Of a stretch of 64,000 nucleotides of DNA, positions 34,978 to 42,975 are shown in pieces (positions within the stretch are counted from its first letter, which is position 1; every line of letters starts with the position of its first letter). A model generated the notes under the pieces. It saw only the letters and a program-made list of their open reading frames with translations, did not search any database and was not told where the DNA came from. Position numbers and translations under genes: made by a program. The stretch is taken from the NCBI GenBank assembly GCA_013360195.1, contig JABWCQ010000002.1:374932-438931 (forward strand), in the 5' to 3' direction. Source of the stretch: a bacterium. GTDB taxonomy: Bacteria; Electryoneota; RPQS01.

Positions 34978-36210
34978 CTAATTCTTGGCCATCTCAGCCG
35001 GGATAACCCTTGGTGTCACAAAAACCAAGATTTCCGACTTGTCAGAGGTCTCGACCTCATAGTCGAACAGGCGTCCAAACAATGGAATCGCGTGCAACAG
35101 CGGCACCCTCCGGTTCAGCTTGCCTTCCTTGGAACGAATTACACCGCCGATGACAACAGTCTCGCCATCCTTGACCAGCAATGTGGTCTTGACTTCTGAG
35201 GTCAGGATGATGATTCCGCCCGCAACAGTCGCTTCGCCGGACAAATCGGCTACTTCCGGATTCAGCGTCATCAGGACTTCGTTGTCAGGGTTGATATGCG
35301 GTGTGACGTTTAACTTCACGGCCACATCGTAAAATTCCGTGACGATATTGCCGGACTCGTCAATTCTGTTAATCGGAATTCTCTTGCCCGATGTGATCTG
35401 AGCGGACTCATTGTCGTTTATGAGTACGGACGGCTGCGAAAGCACTTCCGCTGCATTGTCCTCCTCAAGCGCACTTAAAGTGGCGTTGATGTCCACTCCG
35501 TTATGCAATTTTCCAAATGTAAACGAACCAGTGGGATTAACTACTCCAAGATCGACGCTTGCGCCTGCTTGCGTGTTAGATAGCGGATTATTGAGATTTC
35601 CCACCCCCCAGGCTACACCAAGCTCTCTGCTGCGTGAAGCGTCAACCTGTACTATCTTCGCCTCCACCAGGACCTGCGAGGTCGGTTGATCAAGGTTCTC
35701 TACCAACATATCCATGGACGAAATGACATTGGGGATATCCGTGACAATAAGCGTGTTTGCGCGGGTGTCCGACTCCATTTTCCCTCGTTCACTAAGCAGC
35801 TTTGACAGAGTCTTCTTCAGGGTCTCTGCTCGAGCATACTTCACTTTGTAGATGTTCGTCTGAAGCGCTTCCAACTTCTCTGCGCTGGCGATGTCTTTAT
35901 GAGTCGTGACTCGAATAACACCTTTCTCCTCCACGGCCACAAAGTCGTTGATGCGAAGGACGTTGTCGAGAGCCTCGCGCCAAGGCACGTTGTTCAGGAG
36001 AACCGTCACGGGACCTGTTACTTCAGAGCCGGCGACAATATTTGTGCCTGAGAATTCTGCAATCGAGCGCAGTACGGTTCTGATATCCGCCTGCTCGACA
36101 TTCATGGATATTCGCCGTTCGTATCCCGCGTCCCTTGTACTTTGAGCCAACAACGGTGAGCTTGCCGTCATCGACATCAGAATGAGTATGATCCAAATGC
36201 GCTGCATCAT
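34978..36210 (-). CDS. pilQ: Type IV pilus secretin PilQ (short form)
   Basis: 410 residues, shorter than most PilQ proteins (600-750) and similar to HofQ: the N-terminal AMIN domains are missing. Signal peptide (1-22), STN/N0 domain ('MNVEQADIRTVLRSIAEFSG', about 35-100), one N1-type domain ('YKVKYARAETLKKTLSKLLS'), and the secretin domain (about 190-405) with 'VLSQPSVLINDNESAQITSGK' and the closing signature 'VPLLHAIPLFGRLFDYE'. It forms the outer-membrane pore through which the pilus emerges. Last gene of the pilMN-lipoprotein-pilO-pilP-pilQ series. Confidence 0.95.
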   Translation of the reverse strand: MMQRIWIILILMSMTASSPLLAQSTRDAGYERRISMNVEQADIRTVLRSIAEFSGTNIVAGSEVTGPVTVLLNNVPWREALDNVLRINDFVAVEEKGVIRVTTHKDIASAEKLEALQTNIYKVKYARAETLKKTLSKLLSERGKMESDTRANTLIVTDIPNVISSMDMLVENLDQPTSQVLVEAKIVQVDASRSRELGVAWGVGNLNNPLSNTQAGASVDLGVVNPTGSFTFGKLHNGVDINATLSALEEDNAAEVLSQPSVLINDNESAQITSGKRIPINRIDESGNIVTEFYDVAVKLNVTPHINPDNEVLMTLNPEVADLSGEATVAGGIIILTSEVKTTLLVKDGETVVIGGVIRSKEGKLNRRVPLLHAIPLFGRLFDYEVETSDKSEILVFVTPRVIPAEMAKN

Positions 36211-36247
36211 TGCACCTTTCGAATTTTATGCCGGAATACTGCCGGAC

Positions 36248-36829
36248 CTATGATCCTTGAACCTTCAGGGTAATTCTCGCGTAATCACCGAATTCAGTTA
36301 CTTCGAAGACAGCTTCGGTTTGTCCTACATACAGAACTTTGCCGCTGTATACACTGTCGCCTTCTCGAAGGAAGAAACTCTTCCCGTCCTTGTCACGAAC
36401 CATTGCCAGGTACTTCCCGTCGGACCACACTACACCGGTAAGGATCGCATCTTCGAGCCGAAGCAGGTCCGTCTTAACCTCGCCTTCCTTCTTCTCATCA
36501 TTCACAAGCGCACGAAACGGATCACGGAGGTCCGTCGCCAGATAATATACTGGCTCATGCCGCTTGAATATGGTCGTTTCAAGTTTTACCCTTCGGGTAC
36601 CACCATTGCTTCGTGTCTCAACTTCAGTAGGCAGGACACCCAGCGAGTCCAATCCTTCCGTTGCAGTAGTCAGGGTCTCGCCTTCTCTGGGAAGAAAATC
36701 CTCTTGCTGTGCCGGCCGCGGCTCGCTCGGAGCGAGCTTTTTCCGCTTAACTGGATTGTCCGCCTCCTCTGCAATCGCAACCGTGACGCAAAAGGTCATT
36801 ACTAACGTAAGAATGCCCGTTCTCATCAT
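36248..36829 (-). CDS. pilP: PilP-like pilus assembly protein
   Basis: 193 residues. Signal sequence ('GILTLVMTFCVTVAIAEE') without a lipobox cysteine, a low-complexity Pro/Glu linker, and a C-terminal beta domain with 'DLRDPFRALV' and 'LTGVVWSDGKYLAMVRDKDGK', the pattern of PilP/HofP. PilP links PilO-PilN to PilQ in the periplasm. The usual PilP lipobox is absent, so it may be soluble. ATG overlaps the pilO stop by 4 bases. Confidence 0.8.
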   Translation of the reverse strand: MMRTGILTLVMTFCVTVAIAEEADNPVKRKKLAPSEPRPAQQEDFLPREGETLTTATEGLDSLGVLPTEVETRSNGGTRRVKLETTIFKRHEPVYYLATDLRDPFRALVNDEKKEGEVKTDLLRLEDAILTGVVWSDGKYLAMVRDKDGKSFFLREGDSVYSGKVLYVGQTEAVFEVTEFGDYARITLKVQGS

Positions 36830-37464
36830 GCGTCCTCCTCGACGTTCTTCTTGCGCTTGCCCTTCTTATCGTCTTCCTTCGGCGTAACTTGCACGGGTGA
36901 GCCTAGTTCCTTGAAGACGTAAATTGTCGCCATGAACTCGGCCTCCACGGTGTTCGGACTTCTCCCTTTACTCGGTCGATACGCATTCAACTTTAGATTG
37001 CGCACATTCACAATTCGCTCCAAGCCGGCAATACTGGAAATGAATCTGCCTAAGTTGTGGTACTGTGAAAGCGTCTTGATTTGAATCGGGTACTCCCAGT
37101 AATAGGGTTGCTCCACGGGATCCAACGGCCGGAACAGGAGGAAGTTTACATTTCGCTTGCTGCCTTCTTCTGAAATGCTCTTGAGAAGCGCATCCATTTC
37201 CTGCTGTGTTGGCAGCAGCTCGATCGCGACTTCCCAGCTTTCCATAAGCCGTGCATAGTCTTCCTGCACAGTCTGGAAATTCGCTGCAACGCGCTTTCCT
37301 TTCGTCAGCATCTCTTGCTCTTCGGCAATGCTCTTCTCGAGCCGTGCAGCAAGGTCCTTCCGCGGTGTGTACACAAAATTTGAGTAGGCATACACAGCGC
37401 CGAATAGCAGAAAAACTACAATCAGCAGTTTCTGCGTGCTCGGGCTTCGGAGGTTGATAGACAT
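36826..37464 (-). CDS. pilO: PilO-like pilus assembly protein
   Basis: 212 residues. One N-terminal membrane helix ('LLIVVFLLFGAVYAYSNFVY'), a coiled coil ('LAARLEKSIAEEQEMLTKGK') and a ferredoxin-like domain ('NVNFLLFRPLDPVEQPYYWEYPIQI', 'YHNLGRFISSIAGLERIVNV'). This is the PilO layout: inner-membrane alignment complex with PilN. The lysine-rich C-terminus is unusual. Followed at once by pilP. Confidence 0.88.
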   Translation of the reverse strand: MSINLRSPSTQKLLIVVFLLFGAVYAYSNFVYTPRKDLAARLEKSIAEEQEMLTKGKRVAANFQTVQEDYARLMESWEVAIELLPTQQEMDALLKSISEEGSKRNVNFLLFRPLDPVEQPYYWEYPIQIKTLSQYHNLGRFISSIAGLERIVNVRNLKLNAYRPSKGRSPNTVEAEFMATIYVFKELGSPVQVTPKEDDKKGKRKKNVEEDA

Positions 37465-37476
37465 TTATGTAGTCCT

Positions 37477-37878
37477 TTAGTTCAGATAAAGCGGCGGCAT
37501 CAGGAAATGGGAACCCGGCGAAAGGGTGATTCCGCCGGAACCGCCGTAGGATCTGTCGTCGTAGAAATACTGCACAAAAGCGTCGCCGACATAGAGAAAT
37601 TCTCCGCTCTCAGGGTCTGAACCCAGAAAAATGTAGGCTTCAAAGTAGCCGTTTTCGTCCGTCTCAAACCATCTGTCCGGCCCAAGATACGGATTCTCTG
37701 CCTCCGGATCAGCCTCGACAATAACCCGAACGCCACGGACTCCCGTCGGATCCGCGTGTGACAAATAGACATACCCTGAAATCTTTGCCGAACTGTTGTC
37801 TTCGTCAATGTCTTTGTCGCAAGACACGGCAAACAAGCCTGCAAACAGGATAACGCCCGTAATGATGATGCTCCGCAT
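37477..37878 (-). CDS. Lipoprotein with carboxypeptidase-regulatory-like fold in the pil operon
   Basis: 133 residues from ATG 37878, which puts the lipobox 'LFAVSC' at the right distance. The mature part ('KISGYVYLSHADPTGVRGVRVIVEADPEAENPY...FETDENGYFEAYIFLG') fits a CarboxypepD-regulatory/transthyretin-like beta-sandwich. It sits between pilMN and pilO, where no lipoprotein is expected (PilP is usually the lipoprotein). It might replace the missing lipid anchor of PilP or act as a pilotin for PilQ; both are guesses from position. Confidence 0.65.
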   Translation of the reverse strand: MRSIIITGVILFAGLFAVSCDKDIDEDNSSAKISGYVYLSHADPTGVRGVRVIVEADPEAENPYLGPDRWFETDENGYFEAYIFLGSDPESGEFLYVGDAFVQYFYDDRSYGGSGGITLSPGSHFLMPPLYLN

Positions 37879-37906
37879 GGAACCTCCCGTCATATCTATA
37901 TACAAT

Positions 37907-39628
37907 TTATTTTTTTCCGCTTTCCCGCTTGGCTTCGTCCAAAGCCTTGTTCTTCTCTTTCACCGCCTCAGCGCCTTTCTTCAAGAGATTCTCCTTCTTG
38001 GGCTTTACTGTCTGCATTTCAATTTCAGGCAGCGTCACTTGCAGAGTGAAATCCGTGACCTCTGTCTCTGCAATTTTGTTGATCTGCGTAACGAGCAGGT
38101 CAACACCTTTCACACGCGACTCCTGCAGCAGAGCGGTCATGAACTCAGCTACTTTTGTGTTCGAACTGGTGACTCCGGAGATATGAATTCCCGCTCCACC
38201 CGGAGTAGGTGATTCCTTGACCTCCGTAAGCCACGTCAGCGAAGGTAAACGCCTTGCCAGCATCTCAAGCACTTCGACTCTGGCGAATCTGTTCCGATCG
38301 AGCTCACGAATAACGTCAATTCGCTCGGACACGTCCGCGCGCTTCACAGTTAAATCCTCGACGACCGCAATCTTATCGCGGTACAAATCAGTTTCCGAAC
38401 GAATAGCCTCGAGCTTTGCCTCGAGTGCCGATATCCTGTTTTGTTGACTCAGATGCACAATGGTCATGCCAAGCAGAACGGCCGACACTCCCATGATTGG
38501 AACAACAGCTTTAGCGCCTAAGTAGTTCGCCCTCTTGCTTTCCGGTCGGTCCTCTCGGTTGATCAAGTTGAATCCGGGATGATTGCCTCCCATAGACCGA
38601 AGGGCTAATCCTACTGCACATGCATATCCCGCACCTGATCCGTCGGATGGAGCTTCGCTGCCCTTGTCACTCTCAACCATTCGACGGAATGGGTTGACGA
38701 CATCTACCTCGAGACCAAACCTTCGTCTCATTGCCGGTTGAAGGAACGGAAGCTCAGCGCCTCCGCCGCAGAGCAAGAGCTTGGATATTGGCTTCTCGGC
38801 AAGTACTCCCAGATACTCGGGCAGGCCTCGCTCAATCTGTTCCGCCAATCGCTCGCTTACGGATCGCGCAACGGCATCGAGAGCTTCTTGCTCTTCCTCG
38901 TTCAGAGAGTGCTTTGACAGCAGACTTAACGCCTTGTCGAAACCGAACCCGCAACGGCGGATCAATCCTTCTACATAAGTTTTGCCGCCAATAGGAACAC
39001 TGCGACTCGTTTCGAACTGTGACATGTCATACAGCATCACCTCCGTGCTCTGAAAGCCGATGTGAAGAACGCCGATGACGCCCTCCTCATCCAAGTATCC
39101 GGCTTCGGTCAAGGCCGCCTGTATGGCAAAAGGCGCGGCCTCAACCAGTTTGGGCTTCATACCGGCCCAGAACATCGGCTCCACGGCGTCAAACACGACT
39201 TCATTCTTAGCGGCAACAAGCAACACATCCATTCGCCCGCTGTCCACGTCCTGCTGCAGACGCGCGTAATCCAGCGATACTTGGCTAATGCTGAACGGCA
39301 AGTTGGCGTCTGCTTCGTACTCAATCGCACCGCGAAGCTCCTGGTCCGACATGTCGTCAGTGGTAATCTTCTTGATCATCAATTGACGGCCGCCAATCGC
39401 GAGTGCAACATCTTTGCCTTTTAGGCCGTTGTCCTTTACCAGGTGGCTGAGAGCTTCCGTGACAACGATGTTGTCCATCAGAGCGCCGTCTACGATTGCA
39501 TCTTGCGGAAGATCCACGCAGGCTAACTTGTCCAATGCCACACTGTCACCGACACTCTTGAGTACAGCCAGGCGCATGCGCTTGCTGCCCACATCAATAC
39601 CGATTCCAATCTTGTTTCTCTTCGCCAT
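37907..39628 (-). CDS. pilM: PilM-PilN fusion protein
   Basis: 573 residues from ATG 39628 ('MAKRNKIGIGIDVGSKRMRL'). Residues 1 to about 345 are the actin-like PilM with nucleotide motifs 'GIGIDVGSKRMRLAV' and 'KLLLCGGGAELPFLQPAM'. From about residue 352 it reads as PilN: an N-terminal 'GFNLINREDRP' peptide (the part that docks into PilM when the proteins are separate), a membrane helix ('VVPIMGVSAVLLGMTIVHL'), a coiled coil and a ferredoxin-like periplasmic domain. The lysine-rich tail follows. The normal pilM and pilN genes are thus one chain spanning cytoplasm and periplasm. No stop or frameshift is seen at the junction. Confidence 0.9.
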   Translation of the reverse strand: MAKRNKIGIGIDVGSKRMRLAVLKSVGDSVALDKLACVDLPQDAIVDGALMDNIVVTEALSHLVKDNGLKGKDVALAIGGRQLMIKKITTDDMSDQELRGAIEYEADANLPFSISQVSLDYARLQQDVDSGRMDVLLVAAKNEVVFDAVEPMFWAGMKPKLVEAAPFAIQAALTEAGYLDEEGVIGVLHIGFQSTEVMLYDMSQFETSRSVPIGGKTYVEGLIRRCGFGFDKALSLLSKHSLNEEEQEALDAVARSVSERLAEQIERGLPEYLGVLAEKPISKLLLCGGGAELPFLQPAMRRRFGLEVDVVNPFRRMVESDKGSEAPSDGSGAGYACAVGLALRSMGGNHPGFNLINREDRPESKRANYLGAKAVVPIMGVSAVLLGMTIVHLSQQNRISALEAKLEAIRSETDLYRDKIAVVEDLTVKRADVSERIDVIRELDRNRFARVEVLEMLARRLPSLTWLTEVKESPTPGGAGIHISGVTSSNTKVAEFMTALLQESRVKGVDLLVTQINKIAETEVTDFTLQVTLPEIEMQTVKPKKENLLKKGAEAVKEKNKALDEAKRESGKK

Positions 39629-39659
39629 GGCTTGCCCTATTCTTAACGGTAACAGTTTG

Positions 39660-40778
39660 CTAGATTGAAACCGCCGCTTCGGCGGCATTGTCTCGTCCAA
39701 ACACAATACTACTGCGCGGAAACATAACCGTAAAACGCAGGCCGCGCTCGTCCAGCGGCTCCGCAGTTATTCCTCCGCCCATGGAATTTGCCAGAAGTCG
39801 TGCGACTTCCAAATCGAATTTGCTGCCTGAGCTAACTGTCTCTTCGGTATTGAGCACGCGATTTGCGCTCAATAGCCATTCCGCTTGCTCAGGAGTTATT
39901 GCCGGACCCGAGTCCTCAATAACGACTTCGATGTATTCTAGCGAATCGCTGAGGCTTAATTTGATCTCACCTGCATGAGTTACCCTCAGCATACAAAACT
40001 CAATCAGGTTCTCAACAATACGAGTCACCGCAAGAGGCTGACCGTAGAAGCTCAACTCTGAATCGGGCCTTTGAAGCGATAGCTTTACGCTCCTGCGGAC
40101 CGCTTCTGACTGCAAGCCGTGCATCCCTTCAATAATCGCGTCCCAAGGATCAAAAAGTTCCTGTTCAGCCCGAATCTCTCCGTTACCTCGTCCGTAGAGC
40201 AAATTCTCAATTCCCCGACTCATTGCGTCCACTTCATCGGCGATGATTCTGACAAAACGGCTGCGCTTTTCCGCGGGCATGTCATCGAGCTTGTGCAGCG
40301 AATACACATAGCCCTTGACAAGCCCCAGCGACGCTCTTACGGAATATTCAAGAGCCGACTCACGTGCATCTATGGAACTCCAGAGCTTCTCTTCAATGGC
40401 GAACTCTTCCGAAACATCGCGCCCGATTCCAATGATAAGCCCGCGGTCACCGTCATCCTGCAGTGGTGCTTCATTGACGTCGAACACCTTTAAGTCACCA
40501 CGCTTGGTTTTGAATCGAATCGTCGAGCGCATCGGCTTCCGGAACTGGGTTATCGCAGCCCACGTGCGCAAGGCGGCTTGCCTGTACTCTTCACTCATCA
40601 AGCCAAGCAATGCAGCAGGCCCGGCAGAGTCCCTTGACAAACCGCTCTCCGTCCAGAACTTGTCATTTCCTTCACGGATACTGCCTGACTTGTCCACCAC
40701 GTAGATAATGTCAGGTGCCCAGCGAGCAAGTCCCTCGCAAAGCGAGAATGTATCTTTATCTTTTTGATCAGTCATCAT
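39660..40778 (-). CDS. PAS-containing, degenerate histidine-kinase-like protein
   Basis: 372 residues from ATG 40778, overlapping the receiver gene by 11 bases. Residues about 15-125 form a PAS domain ('ARWAPDIIYVVDKSGSIREGN', 'GIGRDVSEE'). The dimerisation helix reads 'ALEYSVRASLGLVKGY', where the usual 'SHELRTPL' has no histidine. The ATPase-like region keeps 'VTRIVENLIEFC' in place of the N-box, 'EDSGPAITPEQ' for G1 and 'GSKFDLEVARLLANSMGGG' for G2; several nucleotide-binding residues are changed. No membrane helix, so soluble. It is probably a pseudokinase or a scaffold/phosphatase-type partner of the adjacent receiver. Confidence 0.8.
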   Translation of the reverse strand: MMTDQKDKDTFSLCEGLARWAPDIIYVVDKSGSIREGNDKFWTESGLSRDSAGPAALLGLMSEEYRQAALRTWAAITQFRKPMRSTIRFKTKRGDLKVFDVNEAPLQDDGDRGLIIGIGRDVSEEFAIEEKLWSSIDARESALEYSVRASLGLVKGYVYSLHKLDDMPAEKRSRFVRIIADEVDAMSRGIENLLYGRGNGEIRAEQELFDPWDAIIEGMHGLQSEAVRRSVKLSLQRPDSELSFYGQPLAVTRIVENLIEFCMLRVTHAGEIKLSLSDSLEYIEVVIEDSGPAITPEQAEWLLSANRVLNTEETVSSGSKFDLEVARLLANSMGGGITAEPLDERGLRFTVMFPRSSIVFGRDNAAEAAVSI

Positions 40779-41160
40779 ACTTTTCGACGCGAAGCTTTCC
40801 ACTCTTCACCAACAACGTTTCAATTGAATCGGTCAGTTCACGAACTGTAAAAGGCTTATAAAGCTTATTGCTGTTGCTTGGAAGCCTGTGGTGTCCAACA
40901 CCGGTCCAAGCGCTCATGAATACAATCGGAATGTCTGCGTACATGTGATCAAGCCGAATTGAACCCGCAAGATCAATTCCACTGATGCTCCCGATTAGAA
41001 TATCGATAACCAAAGCATCGGGCTTGAACTCATTGAGTGCAGTAATGAACTGATCAGGCTTGGTACAAGACTTGACCTCAAATCCGTGATCTTCTAACAT
41101 CATTGCGAGCAAGTCAAGGTATCTGGCATCATCATCTATCATCAAGACCTTGCAACTCAT
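40768..41160 (-). CDS. Single-domain response regulator
   Basis: 130 residues, receiver domain only. Acidic pocket D9-D11 ('MIDDDAR'), phospho-acceptor D53 ('ALVIDILIGSISGID'), conserved T/S ('FMSAWTG') and lysine in 'LYKPFTVREL'. The short tail 'LRVEKYDD' has no output domain. It lies between the MshEN/ATPase gene and the degenerate kinase and overlaps the latter, so they form a pair. A CheY-like output protein acting on the pilus motor is plausible from location. Confidence 0.88.
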   Translation of the reverse strand: MSCKVLMIDDDARYLDLLAMMLEDHGFEVKSCTKPDQFITALNEFKPDALVIDILIGSISGIDLAGSIRLDHMYADIPIVFMSAWTGVGHHRLPSNSNKLYKPFTVRELTDSIETLLVKSGKLRVEKYDD

Positions 41161-41186
41161 GCTATTGCCTTCGTGAATGATGCGAA

Positions 41187-42344
41187 CTACTTAATCTCAA
41201 GGACGAAGTTGCGTACTGCACTTATGCATACGTCATCATCATTGAGTCTGTCAATAATTTCGATAGCTGCTGAACAGTTCTTTCCCTGCGAGGCGTTCAA
41301 GACCATTTTCTTCAGACTGTCTCGGGAGGGCTTTCCAAGTATGACCTCCGTTCCATTGCCAAACAGCTCCTTGAGTGACACGGAACTTGGTCCGGCAATG
41401 TAGGCTTCATCGGTCATGGTAAGTGCGACAACGCCACCCTTTTTCAGCATTACATTAATGAGATTCTCAAGCTCGCGCTCACACAAGCTGGAGCTGTACA
41501 AATCTGCGACATCGTCGATCAGGACGAGATCCCGGTCGCGAAGGTCAAACCGAAATGCCTCGACGGTACCCGCTATGTAATGACTTGCCAAACTCTCCGC
41601 AAACTGAGCCCCGGTACAATAAAGCCCCCTGGTCGTCGGTTCATTGGAGGAGACGTAGTTTCTCACCGCCTTGAGAATATGCGATTTACCGCAACCTTTT
41701 GGTCCGACAAATAGAATCGGTGATTTGCTGCATTCGGATTGCCTGGACGCGATTTGTTTGGCAATCTCACGGCCTTTTACGATTCCGTCATGCTCAATCA
41801 AAGTGTCAAAAGTCAAGCGCCACGCCATTGGAATCCCCCACGCCGGCTGGAATGGAACGGCGGGCATGGCGGTTCCTGCATTGACCGTCGAGATGTCGGT
41901 CGAATCTCCATAGTGAATGAACTGCGCGTGCTCAAGGGCCGACTGCTCAGCCGCAAGCACGACAATATCAAAATCAGTTACCGCGCGAAGCGCTTCTCTG
42001 ACTGCCTCAAAATCTCCTCCGCCATAGGCAACTACCAGCGTGTTGCCCGTTCGTCTCACAGGCAGGCATCGATTCGCAAGTGCCACACGCTTGGGAACAT
42101 GCCGCACCGCATTCGGATCAATCTGTATCTGTTCAAGTTTAACTGTTCGCAATTCGTTGACTGAATGGATAATTCTTTCCATTTCCCGATCACTGAGCAA
42201 CTCAAGCTGAACAAGCGCTTCTGCAAGCCCAATCGCCGTGCTGCTCTGCAACTCGCGGACAACTCCCAAATCAGCCTCTGTGACAATTTCCGTTTCCAGG
42301 AGTCTTGCTGCAAGTGTCTCGTCAAATTGCTGGCTCTTACTCAT
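41187..42344 (-). CDS. MshEN domain fused to a DnaA-like AAA+ ATPase
   Basis: 385 residues. About 10-150: an MshEN (GspE/PilB N-terminal) domain, 'RLLETEIVTEADLGVVRELQ...GLAEALVQLELLSDREMERI' and 'VPKRVALANRCLPVRRTGNTLVVAYGG'. MshEN domains in assembly ATPases can bind cyclic di-GMP. About 175-385: an AAA+ domain whose entry 'RLTFDTLIEHDGIVKGREIA', Walker A 'VGPKGCGKSHIL' and Walker B 'RDLVLIDDVADL' resemble DnaA/Hda/DnaC rather than pilus ATPases. No DNA-binding DnaA domain IV is present. It overlaps the upstream DUF4388 gene by 8 bases. I know no named family with this pairing; a nucleotide-sensing ATPase for pilus control is inferred. Confidence 0.8.
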   Translation of the reverse strand: MSKSQQFDETLAARLLETEIVTEADLGVVRELQSSTAIGLAEALVQLELLSDREMERIIHSVNELRTVKLEQIQIDPNAVRHVPKRVALANRCLPVRRTGNTLVVAYGGGDFEAVREALRAVTDFDIVVLAAEQSALEHAQFIHYGDSTDISTVNAGTAMPAVPFQPAWGIPMAWRLTFDTLIEHDGIVKGREIAKQIASRQSECSKSPILFVGPKGCGKSHILKAVRNYVSSNEPTTRGLYCTGAQFAESLASHYIAGTVEAFRFDLRDRDLVLIDDVADLYSSSLCERELENLINVMLKKGGVVALTMTDEAYIAGPSSVSLKELFGNGTEVILGKPSRDSLKKMVLNASQGKNCSAAIEIIDRLNDDDVCISAVRNFVLEIK

Positions 42345-42975
42345 TCTCAGTTCTTCCCTGCGCTTCAGTCAACAGTTCCTTCCAAAGTTCATTCCCTGCC
42401 CACATGAGTTCGGCCGTTGTTATATTCTCGTCGCCACGCACGATAAGCTGCTGCACTCCCAGCTTATGGATGTATGTCGACCCCATCGGATCTCTCTCCA
42501 CAACAATCCGGTCTCGTGTGCCCTCTGACATGCTAATGTCAGGCGTTTGACGCGGATCATGAGCACTAAGTCCGGTTTCGTAGCTGCGCAATCCGGAACT
42601 CTTCTTCCTGAGCGCGGCAAACTTCGCCTGCAATCTTGAGTGTAATGGCACAGGAACATACATCCTCTGGATGCTCCTGCTTCCGACAACCGAACGCACC
42701 GCTTTCAGAAGCTTCCCGGTGTCAACTCGAATGGACCTTTCAGGCGGCAATGTACCTTCGGACTCTTCAACAATTTCACTTATGCTTCCGCATGACCCTT
42801 CCAGCGCCTTCCAGCCGGTTTCGCCGGTGCTGCTTGTGGCATGCGCCAGGTTTCCGCGAACAAACCAGAGCTGAATGGCGGACTGTCCGTCATATACGGT
42901 CAACGCTCCGGTGTAATTGCCATTGCTCTTTTGTCCGACGATGTCAAGTAAAGAGGGCTGCGCAGAAGTTCTCAT
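42337..42975 (-). CDS. DUF4388 (PATAN-like) domain protein
   Basis: 212 residues. The N-terminal 95 residues match the DUF4388/PATAN pattern: 'SLLDIVGQKSNGNYTGALTVY' then 'IQLWFVRGNLAHATSSTGETGWKALE'. Such domains occur in signalling proteins of gliding and twitching bacteria and often link to receivers or Roadblock proteins. The C-terminal half (about 120-212) is not recognised. Its start overlaps the pilU-like stop by 4 bases and its end overlaps the MshEN/ATPase gene by 8, so the three are tightly coupled. Confidence 0.7.
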   Translation of the reverse strand: MRTSAQPSLLDIVGQKSNGNYTGALTVYDGQSAIQLWFVRGNLAHATSSTGETGWKALEGSCGSISEIVEESEGTLPPERSIRVDTGKLLKAVRSVVGSRSIQRMYVPVPLHSRLQAKFAALRKKSSGLRSYETGLSAHDPRQTPDISMSEGTRDRIVVERDPMGSTYIHKLGVQQLIVRGDENITTAELMWAGNELWKELLTEAQGRTENE

